A DNA stretch of 18,803 nucleotides from assembly GCA_016180165.1 (NCBI GenBank), contig JACPBU010000111.1:1-18803 (forward strand). Direction: 5' to 3'. The DNA is from Candidatus Woesearchaeota archaeon (lineage in GTDB: Archaea; Nanobdellota; Nanobdellia; Woesearchaeales; JACPBV01). Made by a program: the position numbers and the translations under genes. The notes beneath the pieces were generated by a model. It saw only the letters and a program-made list of their open reading frames with translations, was not told where the DNA came from and made no database searches. Of the stretch, positions 1 through 7,815 are shown piece after piece (within the stretch, counting starts at the first letter, position 1; each line of letters begins with the position of its first letter).

Positions 1-8
1 AAGAAGTC

Positions 9-947
9 ATGGTTTCCCTACTCCTTATGCTCGTCGTATTTGTTGTCCTGCTGAGATTTTGGGGCACGATTATCTTCATCATGCGCGGTTTGGGAGAAGA
101 CTATTTCTTCTGCCTCTTTAAGAAGATCATCAGCGCTTACACCAAAGTCCCGCTTGCAGGGATCCAGGTCTGGGGAGCCTTCTGCCCGCCGATCATCACC
201 ACAGTAGCAATGCAGGGCTTCGGCGACAGGATAGTAGCATTAAAGAGCCCGATAGCAGACAGGCACATCGACCAGCTGGCAAAAGGGTATCTCGGGGCGA
301 CTATTTTAACATCAGATGGTAAAACTCAATTGAGCAATCAAAAAGACACAATTGAACAATCATTAAAAACAACGATTAAAGGGGAACAAGCAGGTTTTAC
401 CGAAAAAACTGCTTCAGGCCCATCACCAAACAACTTCGTCCTCCGTTACCGCCTCGATGAAGCAGTAGCAAGAGCCATGAAGAAATGCTGGGGCAGGAAC
501 GGTGAAGGTGCCTTGCCATTGGGAGAACAATGGCGTGATGGATACTTCAACAACCCCTTCACCCCAATCTTTTACTGTGACTTGTGCGAGGTCATTAAGT
601 TCCAGCCGGATGTAAAATCTTATTTTGCAGGCCAGAAGCTTGTCATGAACGAATTCCTCCAGCGGAACCCGGTTGACCGGACAACATACAAGAGTTATTG
701 GGAATACCTGAAAGATGATTCCTCTCCCTCTGACTTCTTCAGGACGTGGCATTATTCTGTTGATGAGGACCTTGCCATCATCTACGTCCGTGCAAATCCC
801 CATAAGGTCAGGGAGATTATAGAAGGCATTACCCAGCCCGTCTTGGAGTTTTTTGACGCCAATCCCATGGTTCCTTATGACGATATTGCCGTTGTGCCGT
901 TGTCCAGCTATCAAAAGGCATGCGTCGGTGAGGCAGGTGCAGCATAA
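9..947 (+). CDS. Membrane-anchored protein of unknown function, possibly 5'-partial
   Basis: I do not recognise the family. The frame is open to the left edge of the window, so the ATG at 9 may be internal. Residues 1 to about 27 form a strongly hydrophobic helix, followed by a soluble region of about 280 residues with scattered cysteines (including a CDLC pair near residue 193) and a charged, aromatic-rich C-terminal half. This suggests a protein anchored in the membrane by its N-terminus, with the bulk on one side. The stop is one base from the next ATG (949), so the two are almost certainly co-transcribed and translationally coupled. It opens a row of genes whose products all carry a single N-terminal hydrophobic helix, so I infer an envelope-associated role. 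Confidence 0.8.
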   Translation: MVSLLLMLVVFVVLLRFWGTIIFIMRGLGEDYFFCLFKKIISAYTKVPLAGIQVWGAFCPPIITTVAMQGFGDRIVALKSPIADRHIDQLAKGYLGATILTSDGKTQLSNQKDTIEQSLKTTIKGEQAGFTEKTASGPSPNNFVLRYRLDEAVARAMKKCWGRNGEGALPLGEQWRDGYFNNPFTPIFYCDLCEVIKFQPDVKSYFAGQKLVMNEFLQRNPVDRTTYKSYWEYLKDDSSPSDFFRTWHYSVDEDLAIIYVRANPHKVREIIEGITQPVLEFFDANPMVPYDDIAVVPLSSYQKACVGEAGAA

Positions 948-948
948 C

Positions 949-1092
949 ATGAAGAAAAAAGCAGTCGCAGTCCAGCAGCTGGTGTTATACATCCTAGCCC
1001 TCTTTGTCCTTGCCTTTGTCCTCTTCCTTATCATCAAAACGCAGAGAGAAGGCACCCCCGTCCTTGAAGACATCAAAAACATGTTTTTTTAA
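949..1092 (+). CDS. 47-residue single-helix membrane microprotein
   Basis: A tiny gene starting with ATG at 949, one base after the preceding stop. A purine-rich GAGGCAGGTG in the end of the upstream gene can serve as its ribosome binding site. The product begins MKKKAVAVQQ, then a hydrophobic stretch of about 20 residues (VLYILALFVLAFVLFLII), then a short charged tail. The same frame is open upstream to 853, but the tight coupling and the basic start favour 949. The shape is that of a minimal pilin-like or assembly-helper subunit: basic N-terminus, one helix, almost nothing else. No function can be assigned. It sits between two larger anchored proteins, 13 bases ahead of the next start. Confidence 0.65.
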   Translation: MKKKAVAVQQLVLYILALFVLAFVLFLIIKTQREGTPVLEDIKNMFF

Positions 1093-1105
1093 ATAATCCC
1101 CAAAA

Positions 1106-4100
1106 ATGTTTGCTATGCAGATGAAAAAAAGAGGCTTTCTTAATATGAACTACCTGGTAGAATTCCTGCTAGGCGGCATTGTCCTCGGCGTCATCCTGAT
1201 GCTGGTCTTCCCCGGATTCTTCAGGAACGCAGGCGAGCTCTGGAGCAAGACCAAAGACACGATGGGATGGGATGCCAAGGCAGAGTTTGCACCCTATGTG
1301 CCTCAATACACTCCCTCTGAGCAAACAATAGACGATTCGATGAATGCGCTAATGTGCGCAATTCAAGCAACAGCAAAAAATGGGTTTGATGGGGCCGGGT
1401 GTGAACTATTGGGGGGAACAAACAAACTTAACAATGGAAATAATGCGGCTGGGAAATCAGTAGCTGTAACTAAAGATGAAGAAGGATCTGAAGTTCTATG
1501 CAACGGTTTTCTTTTTGGAAATGATAAATGTGTAACCTGTACCCCAAAAAAGTATGCAAATAACAAGGTTGTTTGTAGCGTTAAAGCGTTTGAGCTGCCA
1601 CAGAAAATTACTCCTGGCGAGGATTGGATACCCACCTATGGTGACCCCAGATACCTCGTTTATTATGAGCAATTTCCAGAGCATGAGAAAGCCGCATGGC
1701 AGGCAAGGAGCTACTTTTGGTTTAATGTCATGCTTGGAGTCCAGGGGACTTTGGCTTTGGTTCCCGTGGTTGGAGGGATGCTCTCGAAAGCAGCAAAGAG
1801 CGGTAAAACTGTTAAGGAAGTGATTGATGCATCGGAAGAGGTAACGGATATGACTAGAAGATATAATCAGGCTTTAGGCATTGAAGATGCCGCAGAAGAT
1901 GTGCAGAAAATAGTCAAGGGTACAGCTGCAGGGGCTTCTGCCGATGTTGTTCAGGCTGCAGCTTCAGCTTCATCAAAAGTGAAGAGTGTTATTTTATCGC
2001 CATCCAAAGTCAATGAGATTAGGGATGTTTCACACGGAGCGATGGATGCATACATGAAACAAAATCTGCCAAGAACAAAGATAGCTTTTAGGAAGGGGCA
2101 GGACGCTATTGAAATCCTGGACGAAACTGGCGCCAATAATGTTGAAAATTTTATTGTCAGCCAGTCAAAAAATTTAGATATTGAGGAATCAATCTTAAGG
2201 GATAGGATAAAACAGTTGCTAAAAAAACAGCCAGGTCAGCGGACAAACAAATTCATCAAGAAAGGGGAAATCACCGAGGTATTAAAAGATGCAAAGATTC
2301 AGTCGATAAGCATTGCAAAAGAGACTCTCGAATCCAGCGCTTCCAGAGAAGCTTTTAGGGAAGCAACAAGGTCGTTGGTTCTGGCTGGTTCCGATGGTAC
2401 CAAAAAAATCTCAGCTTTGTTTAGCAAACTTAGCTCATACTACAGTAAAGTTAAGGCTAATCCGCTCAAAGAGTTAGACCTTATTAGCCGAAGAATGAAG
2501 GAATTAAGCTCTGGAGATGATCTGACCGGTTTAAAGAAAATAGCTGAAAGTGCTGATCCAAAACTGATTAAGGAAGGTGAAGAGGTGATAGAGACCCTGG
2601 CAAAGAACGGTGAAGCTGTGGAAGCTACACTATGGGGGCTCATTAAGAGGGATATGAAAACCTTCAAGCCATCGGCAAGGGAAGCCGGAGTATGGGCAAA
2701 AGAGACTCTGAAGTTGCGTCCAGTTCAGTTTGGGCAATGCATTGCACTGGGGTCATATCTTGTGGCAGGGCTGGCCTTAGATTCCCTTGTCCATGGAATC
2801 ACACCGGAGTTCATCTCAGAAAATATCCCATCTTACCTCACCATTCCTGGCGGGGCATTTGCTGTAAGTGGGCTTATTAATATTCACACCTTGGGCATTG
2901 CCGGGAAAATAGGATTTACCTTTACTCCAGCTATGTTAGGCTGTATTAAGTTTCTTCAGTTTGCCTATATCCCAACAATTCTGGCATCAAGCTATCTCTT
3001 TGCCCTCGAAGACAGCCAGAATCAGGCTTTCACCCCGATTGGAATTAACAAAGTTGGAGTTGTTGAGCCAAAGTTTTTTGAAACAACCCCTAGGATATAT
3101 GATCCTCCAGGGATTGAAAACGTCTATCTGAGCATGACCAAAGGGGAAGGCCAGGCTCCGGAGAGGTTTTTTATGGCAAGCCCGTGCAAAGCCGACCTCG
3201 AAGTCACTCAATCCTTCTGTTCCTGCGATTTGTCGAATGGGGATTATGTTTTCAGGTTTAAAGACGTCAACGGTAATGAGGTGACTCAACCGGTTAAGCC
3301 TGCAGGATACCCTAAGATTACCATTGATTACGAATATGATAAATTAAACAATATCGACAAATCAAGCACACCACTTACCCTGCAATTCTTTGGTTATACC
3401 ACCAAAATATTTAACCGTGCAGGGTTTGAGGCAGAGAGGACAAAATTTTTGGAATTCTTTTTTAAGGATAAAGAGACATTTTTCCTATTGGTTAGCTCTG
3501 CAATGATGGAGATAATAGACACTGCTGGCAGCCAATTTAACTATCTTTATATGGGCAGGCGCAATGCACAGCATACTATAGAGATACTCAGAAAGGTTCT
3601 TAACCTCTCTTCTGATGAATACTCCTCCTTTTTGGGCGCTTTTTATGATGTGTTTGAAAAGCTGGACTTTGAAAACCCCTGGAAGTTGTATGATTCAGCA
3701 GATTTCAGTGAAAAAAAATTCGGAAAACTTGATTTATCCCAACTCGATAGAAATGAAAGAATTGCTTTGGTCAAAACGGCAACCTGGCTTTTTTCCTTCA
3801 TTAAACAACCTTCTATACATCGAATGATAGAGGTAACTTCCTTGATTAAAATGAATGATGCCTATTTTATAATAAGTAATGGGGAGGAAGGCACTTCAAT
3901 CAATTGGGAAAAAGTTAAAGGTGACTTTCATGAGATTGCCCTTGTTTTGAGGCAGGCTGGTGGTGATGGCGCCCTCCCGAGCGATGATATTTTTTATAAT
4001 AAATTAAAAAAAGCAGGAACGGATATGCTTAAACTTGAAGCGTTTAGGCTGTTAAAAAGCAAGTTTGTAGACGACATTGGAAGAAGGATATGGCCCAAGA

Positions 4101-4525
4101 TTTATGTCGTTGACCCAAACTCAGCTTTTTTCAGGGAAACATCTGTGAAAGTATGCAAGAATACCGCAACAACCTCCCAGGCGCCAGCCCCCAATGATAG
4201 GGTTACTATCTTCAGCATGAAGAAAACCGCAGCGATTCCCTGTTTTTCCGCAAAACCAAACATGGACATCTATGACGAGGAAGGATGGAACGGCGGCCAG
4301 AACTATTGCTTTACAGCAAGAAACTTAGGACTTGAACTTGCGGCAAAGGCCATTAATGGGGTCAGCATAGCTGCAGGTTTATCAACCGCCTTTTTAAGTG
4401 CAGGCACTTTGACATGGGTCAGTATCCTTATAGTTGAAGCAACATCAATAGGCACATCGATAGTTCTTGAGAAATGTGGATCGTGGCCGGCCCACAAACC
4501 CACTATTGGAGACTGTTTTACCTAA
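1106..4525 (+). CDS. Large (about 1139 aa) membrane protein of unknown function
   Basis: I do not recognise this family. ATGs occur at 1106, 1115 and 1121; the last gives MKKRGFLNMNYLVEF, a basic, prepilin-like start, and I consider it a real alternative. Hydrophobic segments lie at about residues 14-37, 202-225, 544-565, 579-633 (probably two helices with a Gly/Pro-rich break) and 1078-1125. The span 240-540 is rich in Ala, Lys, Glu and Ser and looks largely helical. Cysteines cluster near 132-151 (C..CVTC..C) and near 693-707 (C...CSC), which would suit disulfides in an extracytoplasmic part. The size and hydrophobic islands suggest the main structural or channel-like member of the anchored-protein gene row. 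The gene ends 10 bases from the convergent reverse-strand gene. Confidence 0.85.
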   Translation: MFAMQMKKRGFLNMNYLVEFLLGGIVLGVILMLVFPGFFRNAGELWSKTKDTMGWDAKAEFAPYVPQYTPSEQTIDDSMNALMCAIQATAKNGFDGAGCELLGGTNKLNNGNNAAGKSVAVTKDEEGSEVLCNGFLFGNDKCVTCTPKKYANNKVVCSVKAFELPQKITPGEDWIPTYGDPRYLVYYEQFPEHEKAAWQARSYFWFNVMLGVQGTLALVPVVGGMLSKAAKSGKTVKEVIDASEEVTDMTRRYNQALGIEDAAEDVQKIVKGTAAGASADVVQAAASASSKVKSVILSPSKVNEIRDVSHGAMDAYMKQNLPRTKIAFRKGQDAIEILDETGANNVENFIVSQSKNLDIEESILRDRIKQLLKKQPGQRTNKFIKKGEITEVLKDAKIQSISIAKETLESSASREAFREATRSLVLAGSDGTKKISALFSKLSSYYSKVKANPLKELDLISRRMKELSSGDDLTGLKKIAESADPKLIKEGEEVIETLAKNGEAVEATLWGLIKRDMKTFKPSAREAGVWAKETLKLRPVQFGQCIALGSYLVAGLALDSLVHGITPEFISENIPSYLTIPGGAFAVSGLINIHTLGIAGKIGFTFTPAMLGCIKFLQFAYIPTILASSYLFALEDSQNQAFTPIGINKVGVVEPKFFETTPRIYDPPGIENVYLSMTKGEGQAPERFFMASPCKADLEVTQSFCSCDLSNGDYVFRFKDVNGNEVTQPVKPAGYPKITIDYEYDKLNNIDKSSTPLTLQFFGYTTKIFNRAGFEAERTKFLEFFFKDKETFFLLVSSAMMEIIDTAGSQFNYLYMGRRNAQHTIEILRKVLNLSSDEYSSFLGAFYDVFEKLDFENPWKLYDSADFSEKKFGKLDLSQLDRNERIALVKTATWLFSFIKQPSIHRMIEVTSLIKMNDAYFIISNGEEGTSINWEKVKGDFHEIALVLRQAGGDGALPSDDIFYNKLKKAGTDMLKLEAFRLLKSKFVDDIGRRIWPKIYVVDPNSAFFRETSVKVCKNTATTSQAPAPNDRVTIFSMKKTAAIPCFSAKPNMDIYDEEGWNGGQNYCFTARNLGLELAAKAINGVSIAAGLSTAFLSAGTLTWVSILIVEATSIGTSIVLEKCGSWPAHKPTIGDCFT

Positions 4526-4535
4526 CGACCTTCTC

Positions 4536-5165
4536 CTACCTTAAGCCAATAATCGTGCTCTTCCGATTTTCTTTTAACTCCCCCACCCATACCCCCCCAT
4601 TGTGGATGTTGTAATTGTTCTCAAACCTTTCAGCATCATCCTCAACCCAATCAAGGTAAACTCCTTTGGAAACTTCAAAAGAGAAATTAAAAAGCTTATC
4701 ATTCTGATAGGCCTTTCCCCAAAATATCGTCGTATTCTGGACATTGTTTCTCCAGTCATTGTCCAGGAATATGAACAGCAGCGGTTTTCCATCTTTAACC
4801 TTCTCGATGATAAACCCTTCTATCACTCCATCATGCGGTTTCATCGAGGGGCCTATTCTCATTAACACTCTTTCCTCAGCCGGATCAGTATATTGGTCTC
4901 TGAAATAATTGCCCTGATACCACCCGTCATATGAAAAAACTGTCCCAAAAGCCTCGGTTTCATACTGCAGCCCGTTAAAGTCAATATACCCTTTACCAGA
5001 AGTAGCTTCTTTAATATTAATCTCTTTTACGTTCCCTTCTTTATTTTCAATCCAGTCCTTAGGATCATCCGAATAATAGGGCTCTCGGGGAAAGAATAAA
5101 AAAAAGCCCGCACCCACGACAAGCACCCCCAACACCAGAGCAACCAGAACCCATTTTTTGGCCAT
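4536..5165 (-). CDS. Membrane-anchored extracytoplasmic protein of unknown function (209 aa)
   Basis: Reverse strand. The frame extends to a GTG at 5183, but a TATA-like TATTTATA (5189-5196) would put transcription start near 5165, exactly at an ATG. I therefore choose the leaderless ATG start: MAKKWVLVALVLGVLVVGAGFF, a Lys-Lys start plus one helix of about 24 residues without a lipobox cysteine. The remaining 180 residues are acidic and rich in aromatics, Asn and Asp (for example NYFRDQYTDPAEER and FLDNDWRNN), consistent with a beta-rich domain outside the membrane. No family recognised. It is transcribed opposite to all other genes here, from a promoter divergent to that of the AbiEi-like gene, and may be an independent insertion between the two parts of the anchored-protein cluster. 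Confidence 0.8.
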   Translation of the reverse strand: MAKKWVLVALVLGVLVVGAGFFLFFPREPYYSDDPKDWIENKEGNVKEINIKEATSGKGYIDFNGLQYETEAFGTVFSYDGWYQGNYFRDQYTDPAEERVLMRIGPSMKPHDGVIEGFIIEKVKDGKPLLFIFLDNDWRNNVQNTTIFWGKAYQNDKLFNFSFEVSKGVYLDWVEDDAERFENNYNIHNGGVWVGELKENRKSTIIGLR

Positions 5166-5188
5166 AACTCCTGCCTGCCCCACGGGAC

Positions 5189-5196
5189 TATAAATA
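5189..5196 (-). promoter_or_regulatory. TATA box for the reverse-strand anchored protein gene
   Basis: On the reverse strand this reads TATTTATA and lies 24 bases before the ATG at 5165, the spacing expected for leaderless archaeal transcripts. It argues against the GTG at 5183 as the start. Confidence 0.6.
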
Positions 5197-5327
5197 TCTT
5201 TCTTTGAGATGTATCAATTATTGGGTTGTACATTGATGCATTCCTTCCGGAGAGTGGGTCTAAATTAAGGGAGGTATATTTCGGGCAAATGCTGGAAAGC
5301 TGCAGATTGCCTGAAAAATTAGTTAAA

Positions 5328-5348
5328 TTTATATAGATTCTTATCTAT
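5328..5348 (+). promoter_or_regulatory. abiE promoter: TATA box with overlapping inverted repeat
   Basis: TTTATATA (5328-5335) sits 24 bases before the ATG at 5360, so the mRNA is probably leaderless. A perfect inverted repeat ATAGAT-TCTT-ATCTAT (5333-5338 and 5343-5348) overlaps the TATA box and its downstream side. AbiEi-type antitoxins are known to repress their own operon by binding inverted repeats at the promoter, so this is a plausible operator; that step is inference. A second, weaker pair ATTCT/AGAAT (5337-5341 and 5355-5359) brackets the presumed start site. Confidence 0.55.
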
Positions 5349-5359
5349 TAGCATAGAAT

Positions 5360-6145
5360 ATGGTAGAAAAAAACTATTTGACCTATGAAGAGCAGAAGCT
5401 TTGGGAATACTTGGGGAATAAGCAGGTTATTGCAGATGGCCTGGTAAATATGGTGTTCCCCGAGATGAAAAGCGCAAAAAAGAACAATCTCCTGCATGCC
5501 CTCTACAGGAAGGGCTATCTGAGGAGAATAAAGAAAGGCAGTTATTTTAATCCAGGGATGCTTGACAGCTTGTATTTGGTTGCCTTGGCTTATCATGAAG
5601 GCTATATCGGCCTAAGCTCTGCGTTGAAGCAATATAATTTGCTGGAGTATGAGGACTTTACAATATACATCATGACAAGTAATTTCCGGAAGGATGTTGC
5701 CATCGAAGGGACAAAGTACCAATTGAAATTCATCCCCCTTAACAGGTTATACGCTGGATTTTATCAAAAAAGCGGTTTATGGATTTCAACGGTTGAAAAG
5801 ACGCTCTTTGATTGTTTGCTGAAGCCAAAATATGTTGGATTGCAGAATATCACAAAGGCATTGTACGATGCCGACATAGGCTGGAAGGCGTTTGTCCAGC
5901 TTTTTTCTCTCACAAAAAGCAGTGCAGTATCCCAAAGGGCAGGATATCTGTTAGAGCTTCTCAGCAGGCGTACGGGAAAAAAAGTCCCTCCCTTCGTTTT
6001 TTCAGCGTTGCTGCGCAGGGTGAAAAGCCAAGTGAAGCTAACTTCCATTCCCGGAAAATCACGATACAGCAGAAAGTGGAAAATAGAGGATAATGTCGGC
6101 GAAGAAGCCCTTTTGGGCTGGAGGCAGCAGTATGGACATCGATGA
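5360..6145 (+). CDS. AbiEi-type antitoxin / transcriptional regulator (type IV toxin-antitoxin)
   Basis: 261 aa. The N-terminal 65 residues fit a winged helix: YEEQKLWEYLGNKQVIADGL, then LLHALYRKGYLRRIKKGSYFNP, in which the basic RRIKKGSY turn resembles the wing of AbiEi-family regulators. Next come the YLVALAYHEGYIGLSSALKQYNL segment and IWISTVEKTLFDCL-like helix typical of AbiEi proteins (here LWISTVEKTLFDCLLKPK). AbiEi neutralises the AbiEii nucleotidyltransferase toxin without direct binding in the studied bacterial systems, and represses its operon through the N-terminal domain. The gene overlaps the toxin start by 14 bases. The length fits the family. The toxin's preserved GGT and C-terminal motifs support the pair. 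Its role as phage defence versus plasmid or island maintenance cannot be read from sequence. Confidence 0.8.
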   Translation: MVEKNYLTYEEQKLWEYLGNKQVIADGLVNMVFPEMKSAKKNNLLHALYRKGYLRRIKKGSYFNPGMLDSLYLVALAYHEGYIGLSSALKQYNLLEYEDFTIYIMTSNFRKDVAIEGTKYQLKFIPLNRLYAGFYQKSGLWISTVEKTLFDCLLKPKYVGLQNITKALYDADIGWKAFVQLFSLTKSSAVSQRAGYLLELLSRRTGKKVPPFVFSALLRRVKSQVKLTSIPGKSRYSRKWKIEDNVGEEALLGWRQQYGHR

Positions 6146-6857
6146 GCTCAGGAGATTGGCAGCAAAAGAAGAGCTTTCATTAAATTACCTTGCGAAGGAT
6201 GAGATGATAAGCCGGATGCTCTTCCATCTGCAAAGCCATGGCTGTCTGATTCTTAAGGGAGGTACAGCGATCAGCCGGGTTTATCTGGCCAGCAGGAGGT
6301 TCTCGGAAAATATCGATTTTGATATGGTCTGGGAGGGGGTATTTCAGGGGGCAGTAAATAAAGTGAAAGGCATGCTCTCCGGCATTAAGGATTTTTCCTG
6401 CGAGCCGCCGAGGCTCACGAAAGGGCTGATTAGGATTGATGCCTTTTTTCTTAACCCTTTGCAGTCCAGAGATCGGATTATGGTGGAGTTCGCTCCGCTG
6501 AAGAAAGCCTCGCATTATTCCAAAAAAATTGTGAACTATGGCTTCGTTCCGCATCCTTCAGCCCTGATGAACGTCTATGACATTGAGGAGATGGTGGATC
6601 AGAAGGTTGATTGCATCCTATCAAGGAAAGAAGGGGAGGACTTTTTCGATTTGTTTCATCTTCTGGATGTTCCACACAAAGAAGTTTCACTCACAGCAGC
6701 AGAAAAAGGCAGTCTGCTCCGAAGGCTTAGCCTTTCAGAAAAAGAGATAAAGGCAGTGGCAAATGTGACCAATCATTATCTCCCGAGAGGTGGGCGGCCA
6801 AATTGGGGCATCTTCCTCGAAGAATTGAAGAAAAAAGTAACACAAACCTTTAAATAG
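6132..6857 (+). CDS. AbiEii-type nucleotidyltransferase toxin (type IV toxin-antitoxin)
   Basis: The frame opens at 6093, but ATG 6132 gives MDIDELRRLAAKE, a family-like start with 14 bases of overlap with the antitoxin stop; I choose it (241 aa). The nucleotidyltransferase signature is visible: LKGGTAISRVY at residues 41-51, then RFSENIDFD at 56-64. Family members usually read SEDID here, so the first acidic residue is Asn60; Asp62 and Asp64 remain. The C-terminal helix EEMVDQKVDCILSRK...EDFFDLFHLL matches the conserved E/K/R/D pattern of the AbiEii fold. Known family enzymes transfer nucleotides to RNA targets and arrest growth. Whether this copy is active is uncertain given the substitution. 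It is the last gene of its operon: the TATA box of the next gene overlaps its stop codon. Confidence 0.8.
   Translation: MDIDELRRLAAKEELSLNYLAKDEMISRMLFHLQSHGCLILKGGTAISRVYLASRRFSENIDFDMVWEGVFQGAVNKVKGMLSGIKDFSCEPPRLTKGLIRIDAFFLNPLQSRDRIMVEFAPLKKASHYSKKIVNYGFVPHPSALMNVYDIEEMVDQKVDCILSRKEGEDFFDLFHLLDVPHKEVSLTAAEKGSLLRRLSLSEKEIKAVANVTNHYLPRGGRPNWGIFLEELKKKVTQTFK
6849..6856 (+). promoter_or_regulatory. TATA box for the prepilin-like gene pair
   Basis: TTTAAATA overlaps the last codons and stop of the AbiEii-type gene and lies 23 bases before the ATG at 6879, indicating a leaderless transcript separate from the toxin-antitoxin operon. Confidence 0.6.
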
Positions 6858-6878
6858 TTATTTGCTCACGCCAGCTAT

Positions 6879-7181
6879 ATGAAAAATATGAGCTCCCGCC
6901 GTGCAGAAGGCCTCCCGATGAATATGATCATCATCGCAATTCTCGGCCTGCTCGTCCTCATTGTTGTCGGCTTCATCTTCAGGGAAAGCATCAGGGAAAG
7001 CATCACCCAATACCGCAAGACAGCAACCAACGCAGTTGACGAGTCTGGAGGGAATGATTGCGGGGTTTTCGGTAGGGTTTGTGCAAAAGGACCTCCTCAG
7101 GGTTATAAGATAAAAAGCGCCCCCCTTACAGGCTGGAAAGATTGTAAAGACCAAGGTTACCAATGTTATGAACCAAATTAA
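6879..7181 (+). CDS. Small prepilin-like secreted protein (100 aa)
   Basis: The N-terminus reads MKNMSSRRAEGLPMNM followed by a helix (IIIAILGLLVLIVVGFIF, residues 17-34). A basic tract, Gly11 and an immediate hydrophobic helix resemble archaeal class III signal peptides cut by prepilin peptidase just after Gly; here the proposed cut after Gly11 is inference. The mature part is short, with IRESITQYRK charged helix and four cysteines (residues about 61-97: CGVFGRVC and CKDQGYQC), compatible with two disulfides outside the cell. An alternative ATG lies at 6888, but TATA spacing favours 6879. The stop overlaps the next start by 14 bases, so the two are one operon and probably function together. 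Confidence 0.75.
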   Translation: MKNMSSRRAEGLPMNMIIIAILGLLVLIVVGFIFRESIRESITQYRKTATNAVDESGGNDCGVFGRVCAKGPPQGYKIKSAPLTGWKDCKDQGYQCYEPN

Positions 7182-7731
7182 ACCTTATAGTTCTCCATTG
7201 AAATCCAAAAAAGCCCAGCAGCAGCCGATGGAGTTCAACCTTGTCCAGTTCATCGAGCTTGTTGGCCTGCTGCTTTTCCTTGGCCTTGCCATAATCTTCG
7301 GCGCAAAAGGCTGCCAGGCTTTGAAGCGCTCAACCCTCGATGAAAAGAACCAGAACAATTTTGACATTGCCATCGAGTATGTCAATAACCTGCGTGTCGG
7401 AGACTACAACAAGGAGCTCAGCATAAAGTTTGACAAGAGCTTTGTCTTCCAGCTTTATCGTGCATGCGAATCAGTTAAGCGGGGAGAGCCCCAAAAAGAC
7501 AAGCCAGGCATTGATTGTTTCCCCAAGCCAAGAATCTGCCTCAAGAACGTCAAGCTTAAAGATTCCCAGCCTTACTGCCGGGACATTCTCGGCCAGGATG
7601 CTGAAGAGGTGCAGCTGTTCTTCAAGGAGCAGGAGATGTTTGACATAGAAAAGCTCTATCTCTCCAAAGACGTTGGCCAAGATCAGAGAAGCATCATTTA
7701 CATAAGCCACCGCCAGCAGCTTTGGCCTTAA
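7168..7731 (+). CDS. Prepilin-like membrane-anchored protein (187 aa)
   Basis: Starts inside the end of the preceding gene (14-base overlap). Residues 1-20 are polar and basic (PLKSKKAQQQ), then PMEFNLVQFIELVGLLLFLGLAIIFGAKGC forms one membrane helix at about 25-46. The exterior part of about 140 residues has six more cysteines (SVKRGEP...CFPKPRIC...PYC) suited to disulfides, and a charged C-terminal segment. The P-M-[NE] step just before the helix is shared with the upstream gene (LPMNM and QPMEF), hinting at common processing or descent. Family not recognised; role in a pilus-like or surface assembly is inferred from architecture and neighbours. After the stop there is no gene for about 600 bases. 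Confidence 0.78.
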   Translation: MNQIKPYSSPLKSKKAQQQPMEFNLVQFIELVGLLLFLGLAIIFGAKGCQALKRSTLDEKNQNNFDIAIEYVNNLRVGDYNKELSIKFDKSFVFQLYRACESVKRGEPQKDKPGIDCFPKPRICLKNVKLKDSQPYCRDILGQDAEEVQLFFKEQEMFDIEKLYLSKDVGQDQRSIIYISHRQQLWP

Positions 7732-7741
7732 GTACATGAGA

Positions 7742-7747
7742 TTTTTT
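7742..7747 (+). terminator. Possible oligo-T terminator
   Basis: Six T residues 10 bases after the stop of the prepilin-like gene. Archaeal termination often uses short T runs without hairpins. Weak evidence on its own. Confidence 0.3.
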
Positions 7748-7815
7748 ATCGATATATTCATTACAGTAGCCTGAACTTTTGCGTATTTCGACGGCAGCAC
7801 CTTGCAAAGTAGGCT

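Noticed and set aside
423..1082. Reverse-strand open frame of 219 codons
   Set aside because: It lies opposite two well-supported genes, and its product has no membrane or domain logic of its own. It is a mirror of the forward coding pattern.
5166..5183. GTG start six codons upstream for the reverse-strand gene
   Set aside because: It lies too close to the TATA box to be on the transcript if start spacing is normal; the ATG at 5165 fits.
6093..6131. Upstream ATG for the AbiEii-type toxin
   Set aside because: The extra 13 residues (MSAKKPFWAGGSS) do not look family-like, and ATG 6132 gives the usual short overlap seen in such pairs.
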